From an uncultured Alphaproteobacteria bacterium (GTDB taxonomy: Bacteria; Pseudomonadota; Alphaproteobacteria; UBA11222): DNA of 64,000 bases. The notes beneath the pieces are model-generated. The model searched no databases. It had not been told where the DNA came from and saw only the letters and a program-made list of their open reading frames with translations. The stretch's first letter is position 1; each line of letters begins with the position of its first letter. The position numbers were made by a program, and so were the translations under genes. Positions 36,649 through 46,837 of this stretch are shown piece by piece. Location: positions 1 through 64,000 of the forward strand of contig CAMYID010000013.1 in assembly GCA_947258435.1 (NCBI GenBank), read 5' to 3'.

Positions 36649-39018
36649 TTGCCCTCATTCTCACGCAGTCTCGAAGAAAGCCTTCATCGCGCAATTGCCG
36701 GCGCAAGTGCGCGCAAACATGAATATGCGACATTGGAGCATCTGCTGCTGTCGCTGCTGGATGATCAGGATGCAAGCGCTGTCATGCGCGCATGCGGGGT
36801 GGATCTCGATTTGATCCGGCAGGCGGTGGAGAATTATATCGATCATGAGCTGTCTTCGCTGATTGTGGAGAATGGCGAAGATGCAAAGCCCACTGCCGGG
36901 TTCCAGCGCGTTATCCAGCGTGCCGTCATTCATGTGCAATCCTCGGGCCGCGAAGAGGTAACCGGCGCCAATGTGCTTGTCGCGATCTTTGCCGAACGCG
37001 AAAGCCATGCGGCCTATTTCCTGCAGGAGCAGGAAATGACCCGCTATGACGCGGTCAATTACATTTCGCACGGCATTGCGAAGGTGCCCGGCATGTCCGA
37101 AAGTGCCCCCGTGCGCGGCGCGGAGGAGCAGCAGGGCGCAAACGCCAAGTCCGACAAGAAGGGCGGCGACGCGTTGCAGGCCTATTGCGTCAATCTGAAT
37201 GAGAAAGCCATTGAAGGCGGGATCGACCCGTTGATCGGCCGCGAGGCTGAGGTTGAGCGCGCCATGCAGATCCTGTGTCGTCGGCAGAAGAATAACCCGT
37301 TGCTCGTTGGCGACTCCGGTGTGGGTAAGACCGCGATTGCCGAAGGGCTGGCGCGCAAGATCGTCGATGGCGAGGTGCCCGATGTTCTGGCCGATGCGAC
37401 TATTTTCTCGCTTGATATGGGGACATTGCTGGCCGGCACGCGTTACCGCGGCGATTTCGAGGAGCGGATCAAGGCGGTCATGAAAGAGCTTGAGGAATAT
37501 CCCGGCGCGATCATGTTCATCGATGAAATTCACACGGTTATCGGCGCAGGCGCTACAAGTGGCGGTGCAATGGATGCATCGAACCTGCTCAAGCCCGCGC
37601 TGCAGACCGGGGCGCTGAAATGTATCGGCTCGACGACTTACAAGGAGTTCAGGCAGTTTTTTGAAAAGGATCGCGCACTTCTGCGGCGGTTCCAGAAAAT
37701 CGATGTCAATGAGCCCACGGTCGCCGATGCGGTGAAAATCCTGACCGGGCTGAAACCCTATTTCGAGGAGTTTCACAAAGTTCGCTATACCAATGACGCG
37801 ATCAAGACCGCGGTCGAACTGGCCGCGAAATATATTCATGACCGGAAATTGCCCGACAAGGCCATCGATGTGATCGATGAGGTAGGCGCATCGCAGATGC
37901 TGTTGCCCCAGGCAAAGCGCAAGAAGACCGTCGGTGTGAGGGAAATTGAAACCGTTATTTCAAAAATGGCCCGCATCCCGCCGAAAACCGTGTCGAAATC
38001 CGACAAGGTTGCGCTTGCCGATCTGGATGCCGATCTGAAGCGTGTTGTATTTGGCCAGGACAATGCGATCGATGCGCTGGCGGCGTCGATCAAACTGGCA
38101 CGTGCGGGATTGCGCGAACCGGATAAGCCCGTCGGTTGTTATCTGTTCTCCGGTCCCACCGGCGTGGGCAAGACGGAGGTTGCGCGTCAGCTTTCCGAAA
38201 TCCTGGGGATTGAACTGCTGCGCTTTGATATGTCGGAATATATGGAGCGGCATACCGTATCGCGGCTGATCGGTGCGCCTCCGGGGTATGTTGGTTTCGA
38301 TCAGGGTGGTTTGCTGACCGACGGGGTGGATCAGCATCCCCATTCGGTGGTGCTGCTCGATGAAATAGAGAAGGCGCATCCGGATCTGTTCAATATTCTT
38401 CTTCAGGTTATGGATCACGGCAAGCTGACCGACAATAACGGCAAGAAAGTCGATTTCCGTAATGTCATTCTGATCATGACGACCAATGCCGGCGCGCAGG
38501 AAATGTCGAAACAGGCCATCGGTTTCGGTCGCGGCAAAAAGCAGGGCGAAGACGAAGAGGCGATCAAGAAGTTATTCTCGCCTGAATTCCGCAACAGGCT
38601 GGATTCGGTTATTCCCTTCGGGCATCTGCCGCCGGACGTCATTGCCATGGTCGTGGAAAAATTCGTTCTGCAGCTTGAAAACCAGTTGCAGGATCGGAAG
38701 GTTTCCATCGAATTATCGCCCGAGGCCAATCAGTGGATCGCCAGGCGCGGTTATGATGAACATTATGGCGCGCGCCCCTTGTCCCGGGTTATTCAGGAAC
38801 ATATCAAGACGCCGCTTGCCGATGAGTTGTTGTTCGGTGCGCTGACAAAAGGCGGCACTGTCAGAATTTCGGTTGGGCCCGATCCTGATAGCGATGAGGA
38901 GCGTCTTGTCTTTTCGTTTGTTGCGCCAAAACGGCGTGGCGGCGGCCCGAAAAAGGATGACAAGGGCGGGACGCCGGATAAGAAAGACACACCGAAAGTG
39001 CCACTGCTAACGAATTGA
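36649..39018 (+). CDS. clpA: ATP-dependent Clp protease ATP-binding subunit ClpA
   Basis: A 789-residue AAA+ unfoldase that feeds ClpP. The N-domain (residues 1-145) contains HEYATLEHLLLSLLDDQDAS. AAA-1 has NNPLLVGDSGVGKTAIAEGL (about residue 218) and MFIDEIHTVIGAGAT. AAA-2 has LFSGPTGVGKTEVARQLSEI (about residue 500) and VVLLDEIEKAHPD. The ClpP-binding loop region includes QAIGFGRGK, the IGF-type tripeptide. The start is TTG, giving MPSFSRSLEESLHRA, the conserved N-terminus. The tail is basic and ends VPLLTN. Confidence 0.97.
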   Translation: MPSFSRSLEESLHRAIAGASARKHEYATLEHLLLSLLDDQDASAVMRACGVDLDLIRQAVENYIDHELSSLIVENGEDAKPTAGFQRVIQRAVIHVQSSGREEVTGANVLVAIFAERESHAAYFLQEQEMTRYDAVNYISHGIAKVPGMSESAPVRGAEEQQGANAKSDKKGGDALQAYCVNLNEKAIEGGIDPLIGREAEVERAMQILCRRQKNNPLLVGDSGVGKTAIAEGLARKIVDGEVPDVLADATIFSLDMGTLLAGTRYRGDFEERIKAVMKELEEYPGAIMFIDEIHTVIGAGATSGGAMDASNLLKPALQTGALKCIGSTTYKEFRQFFEKDRALLRRFQKIDVNEPTVADAVKILTGLKPYFEEFHKVRYTNDAIKTAVELAAKYIHDRKLPDKAIDVIDEVGASQMLLPQAKRKKTVGVREIETVISKMARIPPKTVSKSDKVALADLDADLKRVVFGQDNAIDALAASIKLARAGLREPDKPVGCYLFSGPTGVGKTEVARQLSEILGIELLRFDMSEYMERHTVSRLIGAPPGYVGFDQGGLLTDGVDQHPHSVVLLDEIEKAHPDLFNILLQVMDHGKLTDNNGKKVDFRNVILIMTTNAGAQEMSKQAIGFGRGKKQGEDEEAIKKLFSPEFRNRLDSVIPFGHLPPDVIAMVVEKFVLQLENQLQDRKVSIELSPEANQWIARRGYDEHYGARPLSRVIQEHIKTPLADELLFGALTKGGTVRISVGPDPDSDEERLVFSFVAPKRRGGGPKKDDKGGTPDKKDTPKVPLLTN

Positions 39019-39085
39019 TACCGGCCAGACCGGTATTATGTGGGCAATTGGTATCGTGCAGTAGACGGGGAAGGGGAGTAATCGG

Positions 39086-39625
39086 ATGATCCTTGCGAAA
39101 GGGGGGCTCCGGCCGCGTCATGCGCGCGCCTGCGCCCGGATTGCCATGCTGGCGGCGCTGGCTGTCATGTTCACGCTGTTTTCAGGGCAAAACATCGCGC
39201 AGGCGGGTGATAATTATATCGCGACGCAGTTTCACGCGCCCGGCCTGCGTGATTCCGCAGGGGAAACCCTGAAAATGCTTGTGGGCAGCGATATCGATGC
39301 ACATGGCGCCCATGATGAGCATAAGGATGATCATCACGGCGATACGGCGCATGAAGAAGAGGGCGCGCATGATGCAGATCATTCGGGCCCAAAAACAGGC
39401 AATTATGCGCAGGTGAATTGCGGTAGTTTCTGCAGGACAGTTTCAGACGACCGTATCAATGAGAAATATGAGGAATGTCTGGGCCCCTGCTTCAAATGCA
39501 GCCAGGTTGCCATTCTTGAGCAGGCGAGTGCGCATAAGCCGGGCAACACGGATATTGCGAGCCGGTCATTTGAGCAATGCTGGGCGAATATTCCCGCTTA
39601 CGGCGCTTTCAAAATGAGCAATTAA
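39086..39625 (+). CDS. Secreted His- and Cys-rich protein of unknown function
   Basis: A 179-residue exported protein that I do not recognise. Residues 1-40 are a long signal peptide (MLAALAVMFTLFSGQNIAQA, cleavage after AQA). Residues 73-99 hold eight His among Asp/Glu (AHGAHDEHKDDHHGDTAHEE), a typical metal-binding stretch. The C-terminal part has six Cys at 112, 116, 131, 135, 138 and 165 (CGSFCRT, CLGPCFKC, EQCW). These could bind metal or form disulfides. A strong GGGGAAGGGGAG ribosome site is present. It follows clpA by 67 bp on the same strand and is convergent with the histidine kinase. Confidence 0.75.
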   Translation: MILAKGGLRPRHARACARIAMLAALAVMFTLFSGQNIAQAGDNYIATQFHAPGLRDSAGETLKMLVGSDIDAHGAHDEHKDDHHGDTAHEEEGAHDADHSGPKTGNYAQVNCGSFCRTVSDDRINEKYEECLGPCFKCSQVAILEQASAHKPGNTDIASRSFEQCWANIPAYGAFKMSN

Positions 39626-39709
39626 CGGCTCGGCAGCGTTGGAATTGGGCGGCGGGTTTTCACGCTGCGGTTTTCTGCTCACGGCGGCTGGTCAGCGCGG
39701 CTTTGTGTG

Positions 39710-42298
39710 TCAGCCCCGCAGAATTGCGTGGATTTTCCGCTCCAGTTCGCGGGTCCGATAGGGTTTGGCGATGATCTGCAGATTGGTTTGTCCGTCGGCC
39801 AATGTGGCAATCTGTTGATCCGGATAGCCCGAAGTCAGGAGTATCTTGATCGTACTTTCGCGCTGCGTCGCTTCGCGGGCCAGCTCGATACCGTTTACGC
39901 CGCCTGGCAGGATCACGTCGGTAAAAAGAAGGTCGAAGTCGTTGCCGTTTCGCTCCAACAGCTCAAGCGCCTCGCTTGCGGTTGTTGCAGCCATTACCTC
40001 ATAGCCGGCAAGCGATAATATTTCCAATGTCATGGCGCGGACATGGGCATCATCCTCAACGATCAACACCCGTTTCTTTGCGTCACAATCCGCTGGTTCC
40101 GAGGCCTGTTCCGCCGGTTCAGGGCGATAAGCCACCGCCATATCCCTTGGCAGATAGATGTGCGCGCTCGTGCCTTCGCCAAGCTTGCTATCCATTTCGA
40201 AGTGACCGCCTGACTGCTGTACAAAGCCTGCGACCATGCTAAGTCCAAGGCCGCTGCCTTCCCCCACACCCTTGGTTGTAAAAAACGGTTCGACCGCGCG
40301 CGATAATGTCTCCGGCGTCATGCCAAAGCCTGTATCCTGAACAGATAGCAGGACATAACTGCCGGGCATGAGTTGTTGACGTTCAGCATCATCGTCGATC
40401 AGCACATTATCTGTTTTGAGGGTAAGCCGCCCGCCACGCGGCATGGCATCGCGCGCATTCAAGGCAAGGTTCAGCAAGGCATTTTCAAGCTGTGCGCGAT
40501 CTACATTGCACGGCCAGAGCTGATCGTTGAGCTGATAGGAGATTTCGATCTGTTCGCCCAGGGTGCGTTGCAGCATTTCTGCAATATCGCCAATGATCGT
40601 GTTTGCATCATGCGATTGCGGAGCCAATGTCTGCTTGCGTGAAAACGCCAGCAGCCTTTGGGTCAGGGTGGCTGCTCTGTCCCCGGCTTCCAGCGCCGTA
40701 TCGACATAGCGTATCAGGTTTTCAACGGATTTGTCCGACAGCCTGGCAAGCTTTTCGTGCAGCAAATCCAGGTTCCCCTGCATAATCGCCAGAATATTGT
40801 TGAAATCATGCGCCACGCCACCGGTCAGCTGGCCGACCGCTTCCATTTTCTGTGCCTGCCGAAGCTGTTCCTCCGCATTGATCCGGTCTGTGACATCGAC
40901 CTGCATCAACACGACATTTTTCACATTGCCGGTCTGATCATTGATGGCAAATGCATGGGGTAGCAGGGACTTTTTACCCTTGATTTGGCCGTTGGTGAAA
41001 ACGCCGATGTCATATTCAACGACATCGTCGGGTTTGTAGGTTTGACCTGCAAATATTTCGTTGATCTGCTCGCCAAGCAGCCGTGATATCTGCGGGTCAC
41101 TGAAAATGTCGTAGCGAAACGGTTTGGCGGGATCCAGGCCCCAAATGGCATAGGCGGCCCGATTGGCCGATTCCAGTATCCCGTCCGCACTGAAAATCAG
41201 TATCCCAACCGGCGATTCCTCGAACAGGGTCTGGAACTTCTGTTCGCTCTCACGTAGTGCATCCTGCGCGCGCTTGCGGTCGGTTACGTCGCGAATCAGC
41301 GCCTGGGACCAGATCTCCCCATCGTCATTGGTAAACAGCGAAACATTCATTTCAACCGCAATGGTTTCACCATCCTTGCGTAAGAAGTCGAATTCGTAAT
41401 TGCGGACTTCCCCAACGACAGATCGATTCCTGATCGCACGGTCTGCAAAATTTCGCTGCTCAGGCGCGACGAAATCCAGCGGGTTTCTGCCAATCACCTC
41501 GTCAAGAGATTGCAAACCAACTAATTCAACAAACCGCTGATTGACGTCATTTATCATGCCGGCGCCATCCAGCACCGCGAAGGCGGTGCCGGTGGTCTCG
41601 ATCAGGGAGCGATACCGGTTTTCCTGTGCTTGCCGCAGTTGTGCCGATTTCTGCCGTTCAGAAATATCCACAACTTCCGCCACCAGAAAGATCGGATCGT
41701 TTCTGGCATCTGTCACCGGGTGAAAGTTGTAACTGACCGGAAAGTTTCCAACTGGCGTGTGAACGAAAAATTCGCCCGATACGGACTGGCCCGTAACGCC
41801 TTTCTTGAAATTCTCGACCAGCTCTTCTGACATGTCGTTTCCCGAACCAAACCAGGGCATGGAAAATATCGGCTGGCCGATGACATCCTCGGGGGCTGAC
41901 AGGGTCGCCTTGTAGATCGGCATATTGACGTGCAGGATTGTGCCATCAAGCGCCAGAACCGCGATGAATGTGTCCAGCCCGTCAAGGACTGTCCGGCTGA
42001 AATTCTGTTCACTCAGTTGCAGATGGTCTGTCAGCCTGCGCTGCGCGGGCGAAAATACCGTCCCGCGTGCGACAAGGAAAGCGCCGCCGGCCGCCGCCAG
42101 CAGCAGTAACGCGCCCGCAACTGTATAAACAGGAAGCCGGACTAGAACATGTTCGGAAATCGCGTCGGCCCGATCGATGGGCGCTTCAGGTAAGCTGAAC
42201 ACGACATCGGACGCGATCAGTGCCAGCAGCAGCAGGAAAGCAATTGGAAAGCAGAAAAGCAGCACTTGCGACAAATGCCGGCCGGATAGTTTATGCAT
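39710..42298 (-). CDS. Hybrid PAS sensor histidine kinase with C-terminal receiver domain
   Basis: An 862-residue membrane-bound sensor. Two transmembrane helices lie near residues 11-32 and 55-78. Three PAS domains follow (about 98-215, 225-345 and 350-475). The HisKA box is [20 protein letters not shown] with phosphoacceptor His497. The HATPase domain has [12 protein letters not shown] and [12 protein letters not shown]. The C-terminal receiver has [12 protein letters not shown] and phospho-acceptor Asp794 in [11 protein letters not shown]. No response regulator or output gene is adjacent, so it likely signals to another protein through phosphorelay. The 175-bp gap upstream has a TATAAT-like element on the minus strand. 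Confidence 0.94.
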   Translation of the reverse strand: MHKLSGRHLSQVLLFCFPIAFLLLLALIASDVVFSLPEAPIDRADAISEHVLVRLPVYTVAGALLLLAAAGGAFLVARGTVFSPAQRRLTDHLQLSEQNFSRTVLDGLDTFIAVLALDGTILHVNMPIYKATLSAPEDVIGQPIFSMPWFGSGNDMSEELVENFKKGVTGQSVSGEFFVHTPVGNFPVSYNFHPVTDARNDPIFLVAEVVDISERQKSAQLRQAQENRYRSLIETTGTAFAVLDGAGMINDVNQRFVELVGLQSLDEVIGRNPLDFVAPEQRNFADRAIRNRSVVGEVRNYEFDFLRKDGETIAVEMNVSLFTNDDGEIWSQALIRDVTDRKRAQDALRESEQKFQTLFEESPVGILIFSADGILESANRAAYAIWGLDPAKPFRYDIFSDPQISRLLGEQINEIFAGQTYKPDDVVEYDIGVFTNGQIKGKKSLLPHAFAINDQTGNVKNVVLMQVDVTDRINAEEQLRQAQKMEAVGQLTGGVAHDFNNILAIMQGNLDLLHEKLARLSDKSVENLIRYVDTALEAGDRAATLTQRLLAFSRKQTLAPQSHDANTIIGDIAEMLQRTLGEQIEISYQLNDQLWPCNVDRAQLENALLNLALNARDAMPRGGRLTLKTDNVLIDDDAERQQLMPGSYVLLSVQDTGFGMTPETLSRAVEPFFTTKGVGEGSGLGLSMVAGFVQQSGGHFEMDSKLGEGTSAHIYLPRDMAVAYRPEPAEQASEPADCDAKKRVLIVEDDAHVRAMTLEILSLAGYEVMAATTASEALELLERNGNDFDLLFTDVILPGGVNGIELAREATQRESTIKILLTSGYPDQQIATLADGQTNLQIIAKPYRTRELERKIHAILRG

Positions 42299-42420
42299 TT
42301 TCCTGCCTTGCCCGACATATATCAGAAGGGCAGGTCATGTCGCCAGAATACATTGCCAGCCATTATCTCTGTGTTAATCCGCGTGTGGTGGACACCACCG
42401 AACCAGATTGCGTCTACCCA

Positions 42421-42426
42421 ATTATA
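42421..42426 (-). promoter_or_regulatory. Possible -10 element for the hybrid kinase gene
   Basis: A perfect TATAAT on the minus strand (ATTATA at 42421-42426), about 120 nt upstream of the kinase start, in an AT-rich part of an otherwise GC-rich gap. No good -35 lies at the usual distance, so this is weak evidence. Confidence 0.3.
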
Positions 42427-42473
42427 AGTAGTGCAATATTAGGGGTACACCGCAAGTGGGTAAAGATATGGGG

Positions 42474-43199
42474 CTATGCTTTATAGTTGATTAACTCGCC
42501 ATTGACCGGACAGTCGGGCAGCAGATAAGGCATCACGAATTCGGCTACCTGTTCGGGCGCGGGCAACTGTGCCGGATCTTCCCCCGGCATGGCGGCCGCA
42601 CGCATTTCTGTCCGCGTTCCCCCCGGATTGAACAGATTGATCCGCATGCCGGTCATCTCACTTTCCGCTGCCCACATCCTTACAATCGATTCAAGCGCGG
42701 CTTTGCTCATGCTGTAGCCGCCCCAATAGGGTTTGGTATTCGTTGCCGCGCCCGAGGAGAGAAAGACCGCCCGCCCGCCAGGGTCTGCCTGTTTGAGCAA
42801 GGGTTCCAGCGAACGGATGAGCCGCCAGTTCGCGGTCAGATTAACCGCAAGCAACGCGTCCCACTTTTTGGGTGTGATATGGCTGACCGGTGTGATGGGC
42901 CCCAGAATGCCGGCATTCCCGACAAGAATATCAAGCTTGCCCCAGCGGTCATAAATCGACCGTCCCAAACGGTCGAGCGCGTCGTGATCGGCCAGATCGA
43001 GCGGGACAAGCGTCGCGCCATCGGACTGGCCCAGCGCCTTGATGTCATCATCAAGTTCTTCCAGCGCGCCGCTGGTCCGCGCCAGGGCGATGATATGCGC
43101 GCCACGCCGCGCAAGTTGCATCGCGATGGCCCGCCCGATCCCGCGCGAGGCGCCGGTTACAAGCGCAATTTGTCCGGCCAGTTCGGATGTAGCGGCCAT
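42474..43199 (-). CDS. SDR-family oxidoreductase, downstream of purF
   Basis: A 241-residue classical SDR. VTGASRGIGRAIAMQLARRG is the cofactor motif, NAGILGPITPVSH the NNAG-region variant, Ser149 lies in VFLSSGAATNTKPYWG, and Tyr162/Lys166 in GYSMSK. The C-terminal VNGELINYK replaces the more usual GGY ending. It starts 3 bp after the purF stop, so it is co-transcribed. An SDR immediately after purF is a recurrent arrangement in alphaproteobacteria; the substrate is not known. Confidence 0.92.
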   Translation of the reverse strand: MAATSELAGQIALVTGASRGIGRAIAMQLARRGAHIIALARTSGALEELDDDIKALGQSDGATLVPLDLADHDALDRLGRSIYDRWGKLDILVGNAGILGPITPVSHITPKKWDALLAVNLTANWRLIRSLEPLLKQADPGGRAVFLSSGAATNTKPYWGGYSMSKAALESIVRMWAAESEMTGMRINLFNPGGTRTEMRAAAMPGEDPAQLPAPEQVAEFVMPYLLPDCPVNGELINYKA

Positions 43200-43202
43200 T
43201 GG

Positions 43203-44675
43203 TTACACGCTCTCGGTCAGAAGGGATAGCTGGGTTTCGCGATCCGTATCATTGATATCGGTCAGCGGGGTGGGATATTCACTGGTAAAACAGGCATCGC
43301 AATATTGCGGGTTGTCATTGTCACGTTTGCTGTGACCCATGGCCCGGTACAATCCGTCGATTGAAATATAGGCCAGGCTGTCGGCGCCGATCTGCCTGCA
43401 CATTTCCTCCACACTATGCTTGGCCGCCAAAAGCTGATCGCGCTCGGGCGTGTCCACGCCGTAATAGCATGAATGCGTCGTCGGCGGGCATGCGATCCGC
43501 AGATGAACCTCGGTTGCCCCGGCGTCGCGCATCATCTGCACGATTTTGACCGATGTTGTCCCGCGTACAATGCTGTCATCCACCAGAACGATGCGTTTGC
43601 CGGCCACGCTTTGCCGGTTTGCATTATGCTTCAGCTTGACGCCCAGCTGGCGGATATGCTGCCCCGGCTCGATAAAGGTCCGGCCGACATAGTGATTGCG
43701 GATGATCCCCAGCTCGAACGGAATACCCGCCTTCGCGGCATAGCCGATGGCAGCGGGCGTACCTGAATCGGGGACAGGCACGACAAGGTCCGCATTGGCG
43801 GGGGATTCTTCCGCCAGTACTTCACCGATATGACGCCGCGCCGCATACACATTGACGCCGTCCACCAGGCTGTCGGGACGGGCGAAGTAAATATATTCAA
43901 AAACGCAGAAGCGCCGGCGCGCGGGCGGAAAGGGATGGATAGATTCAATTCCGTCGCGGGTGATGATCACCATTTCACCCGGCTCCACATCACGCACGAA
44001 TTTCGCGCCGATAATATCCAGCGCGCAGGTTTCCGATGACAGTACGAAACTCTCGCCGATCTGGCCCAGTACCAGCGGCCTGACACCAAGCGGGTCGCGT
44101 ACCCCGATCATCTTCTTATTGGTCAGCGTGACAAGTGAATAGGCACCCTCGATCTGGCGCAGTGCATCGATCAGCCGTTCAACCAGCCTTGTTTCCCGGC
44201 TGATGGCGACAAGATGGACCAGCGTTTCGGTATCGGATGTGGATTGGAAGATGGCCCCCTGACGTACCAGATTGCGTCGCAGCTCGACCGCATTGGTCAG
44301 ATTGCCGTTATGTGCAACGGCCAGTCCGCCGCCCGCTAGATCGGCAAACAGCGGCTGCACATTACGCAGAACGGTGTCGCCGGTCGTTGAATAGCGGTTA
44401 TGGCCGATGGCGGCGAAGCCTCGCAGCCGGTTGATCACCGATTCTTCAGAAAAATTGTCGCCGACAAGTCCCATGCGTCGTTCGGAGTTAAACCGTGCGC
44501 CATCGAATGATACAATTCCGGCCGCTTCCTGCCCGCGATGCTGCAGGGCATGCAGACCCAGCGCGACAAGTTCCGCCGCATCTTCATGTCCGAATACGCC
44601 AAATACGCCGCATTCCTCATGCGGTTTGTCGTCATCAAACGGGTGTGCGAAATCAACCGGCAAGGGCGGTTCCAT
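43203..44675 (-). CDS. purF: Amidophosphoribosyltransferase
   Basis: A 490-residue PurF, the first committed enzyme of purine synthesis. The N-terminal glutamine amidotransferase uses the Cys of HEECGVFGVFGHEDAAELV after propeptide-like residues 1-20. LQHRGQEAAGIVSFDG, then GHNRYSTTGDTVLRN, mark the glutaminase. The PRPP loop is IVLVDDSIVRGTTSVKIVQM. LGVKLKHNANRQSV and ACPPTTHSCYYGVDTP are further family marks. AAAGGA lies 9 bases before the ATG. cvpA is 42 bp upstream and the SDR 3 bp downstream. Confidence 0.98.
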   Translation of the reverse strand: MEPPLPVDFAHPFDDDKPHEECGVFGVFGHEDAAELVALGLHALQHRGQEAAGIVSFDGARFNSERRMGLVGDNFSEESVINRLRGFAAIGHNRYSTTGDTVLRNVQPLFADLAGGGLAVAHNGNLTNAVELRRNLVRQGAIFQSTSDTETLVHLVAISRETRLVERLIDALRQIEGAYSLVTLTNKKMIGVRDPLGVRPLVLGQIGESFVLSSETCALDIIGAKFVRDVEPGEMVIITRDGIESIHPFPPARRRFCVFEYIYFARPDSLVDGVNVYAARRHIGEVLAEESPANADLVVPVPDSGTPAAIGYAAKAGIPFELGIIRNHYVGRTFIEPGQHIRQLGVKLKHNANRQSVAGKRIVLVDDSIVRGTTSVKIVQMMRDAGATEVHLRIACPPTTHSCYYGVDTPERDQLLAAKHSVEEMCRQIGADSLAYISIDGLYRAMGHSKRDNDNPQYCDACFTSEYPTPLTDINDTDRETQLSLLTESV

Positions 44676-44717
44676 GAGTTGGGTCCTTTAATTTTCCTAC
44701 GACCTGCTACGGGTCAA

Positions 44718-45362
44718 TTAGTCCGCAGCCTTATTGGACTGTATTAACTGATCAAGCGCCCGTCTCTGGGTCGACTTATATCCGGTGCCGGCATCATTGT
44801 CAGGTGAGGCGGCATCACCGGAGACGGGGTTCTGCAGATGTTGCATGGTCCTGTCGAAATCGGGGAGTTCGTTCCCGTCACCGGGAAGAATGCCCCTTAA
44901 CATATCCGCGCCTGCGGCAACAAGCGGCAGTGTCCGTCCGTTGGCAATCCATTGCGGATAGGGGTCTTTTCCAAGATACCATTGCAGTCCCAGAAACAGA
45001 ACGACGATCAGCACGCCGCCACGCGCGACACCGAACAAGAACCCCAGCGTATGGTCAAGCGGTCCAACCGGAGAGTCCTTTATCCCTTTCGAGATAGCGT
45101 GGCTCAGGAACGACAGGATAACCGTTATGGCGACAAAAATTACAACGGCTGTGAGAATGTCGGCGATCCAGCCGGTTTCGATATATTGCCCGGAAAGCGG
45201 TCGTGCATAGGGAAACAGGAACAGGGTTGCGATGGCAGCGCCTATCCATGCGACGACAGACAGCACTTCGTGGGTCAGCCCCCGGATCAGCGCCAATATT
45301 GCTGAGATGATGATAATCACCGCGACCAGCGCGTCGAACGGGTTGATTGGCCATTCACTCAT
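44718..45362 (-). CDS. CvpA family inner-membrane protein
   Basis: A 214-residue CvpA-like protein, named from E. coli colicin V production and frequently linked to purF. The N-terminal four helices include NPFDALVAVIIIISAILAL, and SVVAWIGAAIATLFLFPYA follows. The C-terminal 70 residues are hydrophilic. The start at 45362 is favoured: AGGTGA, a perfect Shine-Dalgarno, lies 8 bases before it. In-frame starts at 45371 and 45374 overlap the radA stop. It lies between radA and purF. Confidence 0.93.
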   Translation of the reverse strand: MSEWPINPFDALVAVIIIISAILALIRGLTHEVLSVVAWIGAAIATLFLFPYARPLSGQYIETGWIADILTAVVIFVAITVILSFLSHAISKGIKDSPVGPLDHTLGFLFGVARGGVLIVVLFLGLQWYLGKDPYPQWIANGRTLPLVAAGADMLRGILPGDGNELPDFDRTMQHLQNPVSGDAASPDNDAGTGYKSTQRRALDQLIQSNKAAD

Positions 45363-45370
45363 CTCATTCA

Positions 45371-46795
45371 TCACCTGTTGTCATTTTCATGCGGGCGGTC
45401 TTGGTCCCGCGGCTGCATGGCGACCCCATCGGCCTGTGCCAGAAAGCTGTCTGTCAGATCGCTTAGCATTTCTATCGGTTGCAGGGAAATTTCAGGCTGT
45501 GCGGTTGTCGTGCCGGCAGGCACGATGGCGTGGGTCAGACCAAGCTTTGCGGCTTCCTTCAGCCGCTTATCCGATTGCGCGACAGTCCGAACCTCGCCCG
45601 ACAGGCTGATTTCACCGAATATGGCGGAATCAAACCGGGCAGGGACATTGCAGTAAGACGAGATAAGGGCTGCGGCAACCGCAAGATCGGCAGCCGGCTC
45701 GTAGATGCGCAGACCGCCGGCAATGTTCAGATAGACGTCGCAACTCCCCAGGCTCAGATTGCAGCGGGTATCGAGCACGGCCAGCACCATGGCAAGCCGG
45801 CCTGAATCCCATCCCACAACTGTCCGGCGGGGGGTGCCGAGGCTTGTCTGTGCGACAAGCGCCTGAATTTCGACCAGAACGGGGCGTGAGCCTTCCATTC
45901 CGGCAAACACGACAGACCCCGAGCTGTTATCCCGCCGCCCCGACAGAAACAGGGCAGAGGGGTTGGCAACCTCCTCCAGCCCGTTGCCGGTCATGTCGAA
46001 CACGCCGATTTCATCGGTCGGGCCAAAGCGGTTCTTCACACCGCGCAGGATACGGAAACGATGCCCCCGGTCACCTTCGAAATAGAGCACGGTATCGACC
46101 ATATGTTCAATGACGCGCGGGCCTGCGATCTGCCCTTCTTTTGTCACATGCCCGACCAGAATGACCGTCCAGCCCGAGCGTTTGGCAAATCGCACAAGTT
46201 CCTGGGTTGTGCCGCGTAGCTGCGATACGGTGCCCGGTGCCGCATCGATCGCATCGGCCATGACAGTCTGAATTGAATCGATGACCAATATGCCTGGCGG
46301 TCGCTCCGCCGGCTTTTCAACGGTGGCCAGAATATTGCCCAACCGCGTTTCGATACCAAGCTCGACAGGCGTATCGGCAAGCCCGAGCCGTTTCGCGCGT
46401 AATTTGACCTGGGCCGCCGATTCTTCGCCGGAGATGTAGATCGCCCGCACCCCGCACCGGGCGAGCGCGGCAGTTGCCTGCAACAGCAGGGTTGATTTGC
46501 CAATACCGGGGTCGCCGCCAACAAGCAGGGCCGATCCGGGGACAAGCCCGCCGCCGCAGACCCTGTCAAATTCGGCGATCCCGCTGATAATGCGGGGGGC
46601 TTCGGCTTCCTCGGCTATCAGGGAACTCAAGGCGATTGCCTGCTTTTTCTTAAGCTGCAATACAGGGGCGGGTCCTTCGCCAGGAGTTTCCTCGACAAGG
46701 CTGTTCCACTCCCCGCAGCTATCGCATCGGCCCGCCCATTTCGACGCAGTAGCGCCGCAGGCGCTGCAGGTAAAGATCTGCGATGCACGTGCCAT
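45371..46795 (-). CDS. radA: DNA repair protein RadA
   Basis: A 474-residue RadA/Sms that assists branch migration in recombinational repair. The N-terminal C4 zinc finger is TCSACGATASKWAGRCDSCG. Walker A is LVGGDPGIGKSTLLLQ, the RadA-specific KNRFGPTDEIGVFDM motif follows, and the C-terminal Lon-like domain begins near GSRPVLVEIQALVAQ. The start is taken at the ATG 46795; a TTG one codon upstream is also in frame. The mlaF stop is 42 bp upstream. Confidence 0.98.
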   Translation of the reverse strand: MARASQIFTCSACGATASKWAGRCDSCGEWNSLVEETPGEGPAPVLQLKKKQAIALSSLIAEEAEAPRIISGIAEFDRVCGGGLVPGSALLVGGDPGIGKSTLLLQATAALARCGVRAIYISGEESAAQVKLRAKRLGLADTPVELGIETRLGNILATVEKPAERPPGILVIDSIQTVMADAIDAAPGTVSQLRGTTQELVRFAKRSGWTVILVGHVTKEGQIAGPRVIEHMVDTVLYFEGDRGHRFRILRGVKNRFGPTDEIGVFDMTGNGLEEVANPSALFLSGRRDNSSGSVVFAGMEGSRPVLVEIQALVAQTSLGTPRRTVVGWDSGRLAMVLAVLDTRCNLSLGSCDVYLNIAGGLRIYEPAADLAVAAALISSYCNVPARFDSAIFGEISLSGEVRTVAQSDKRLKEAAKLGLTHAIVPAGTTTAQPEISLQPIEMLSDLTDSFLAQADGVAMQPRDQDRPHENDNR

Positions 46796-46837
46796 CAAGA
46801 GCCGTGCCGGTCTGCGCCGACTGGCGCATATGAGCGT

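Noticed and set aside
39018-39036. ATACCGG-CCAGA-CCGGTAT hairpin after clpA as a terminator
   Set aside because: A perfect 7-bp stem, but no T-tract follows, and the next gene is on the same strand 50 bp later; it may be an mRNA-stabilising hairpin only.
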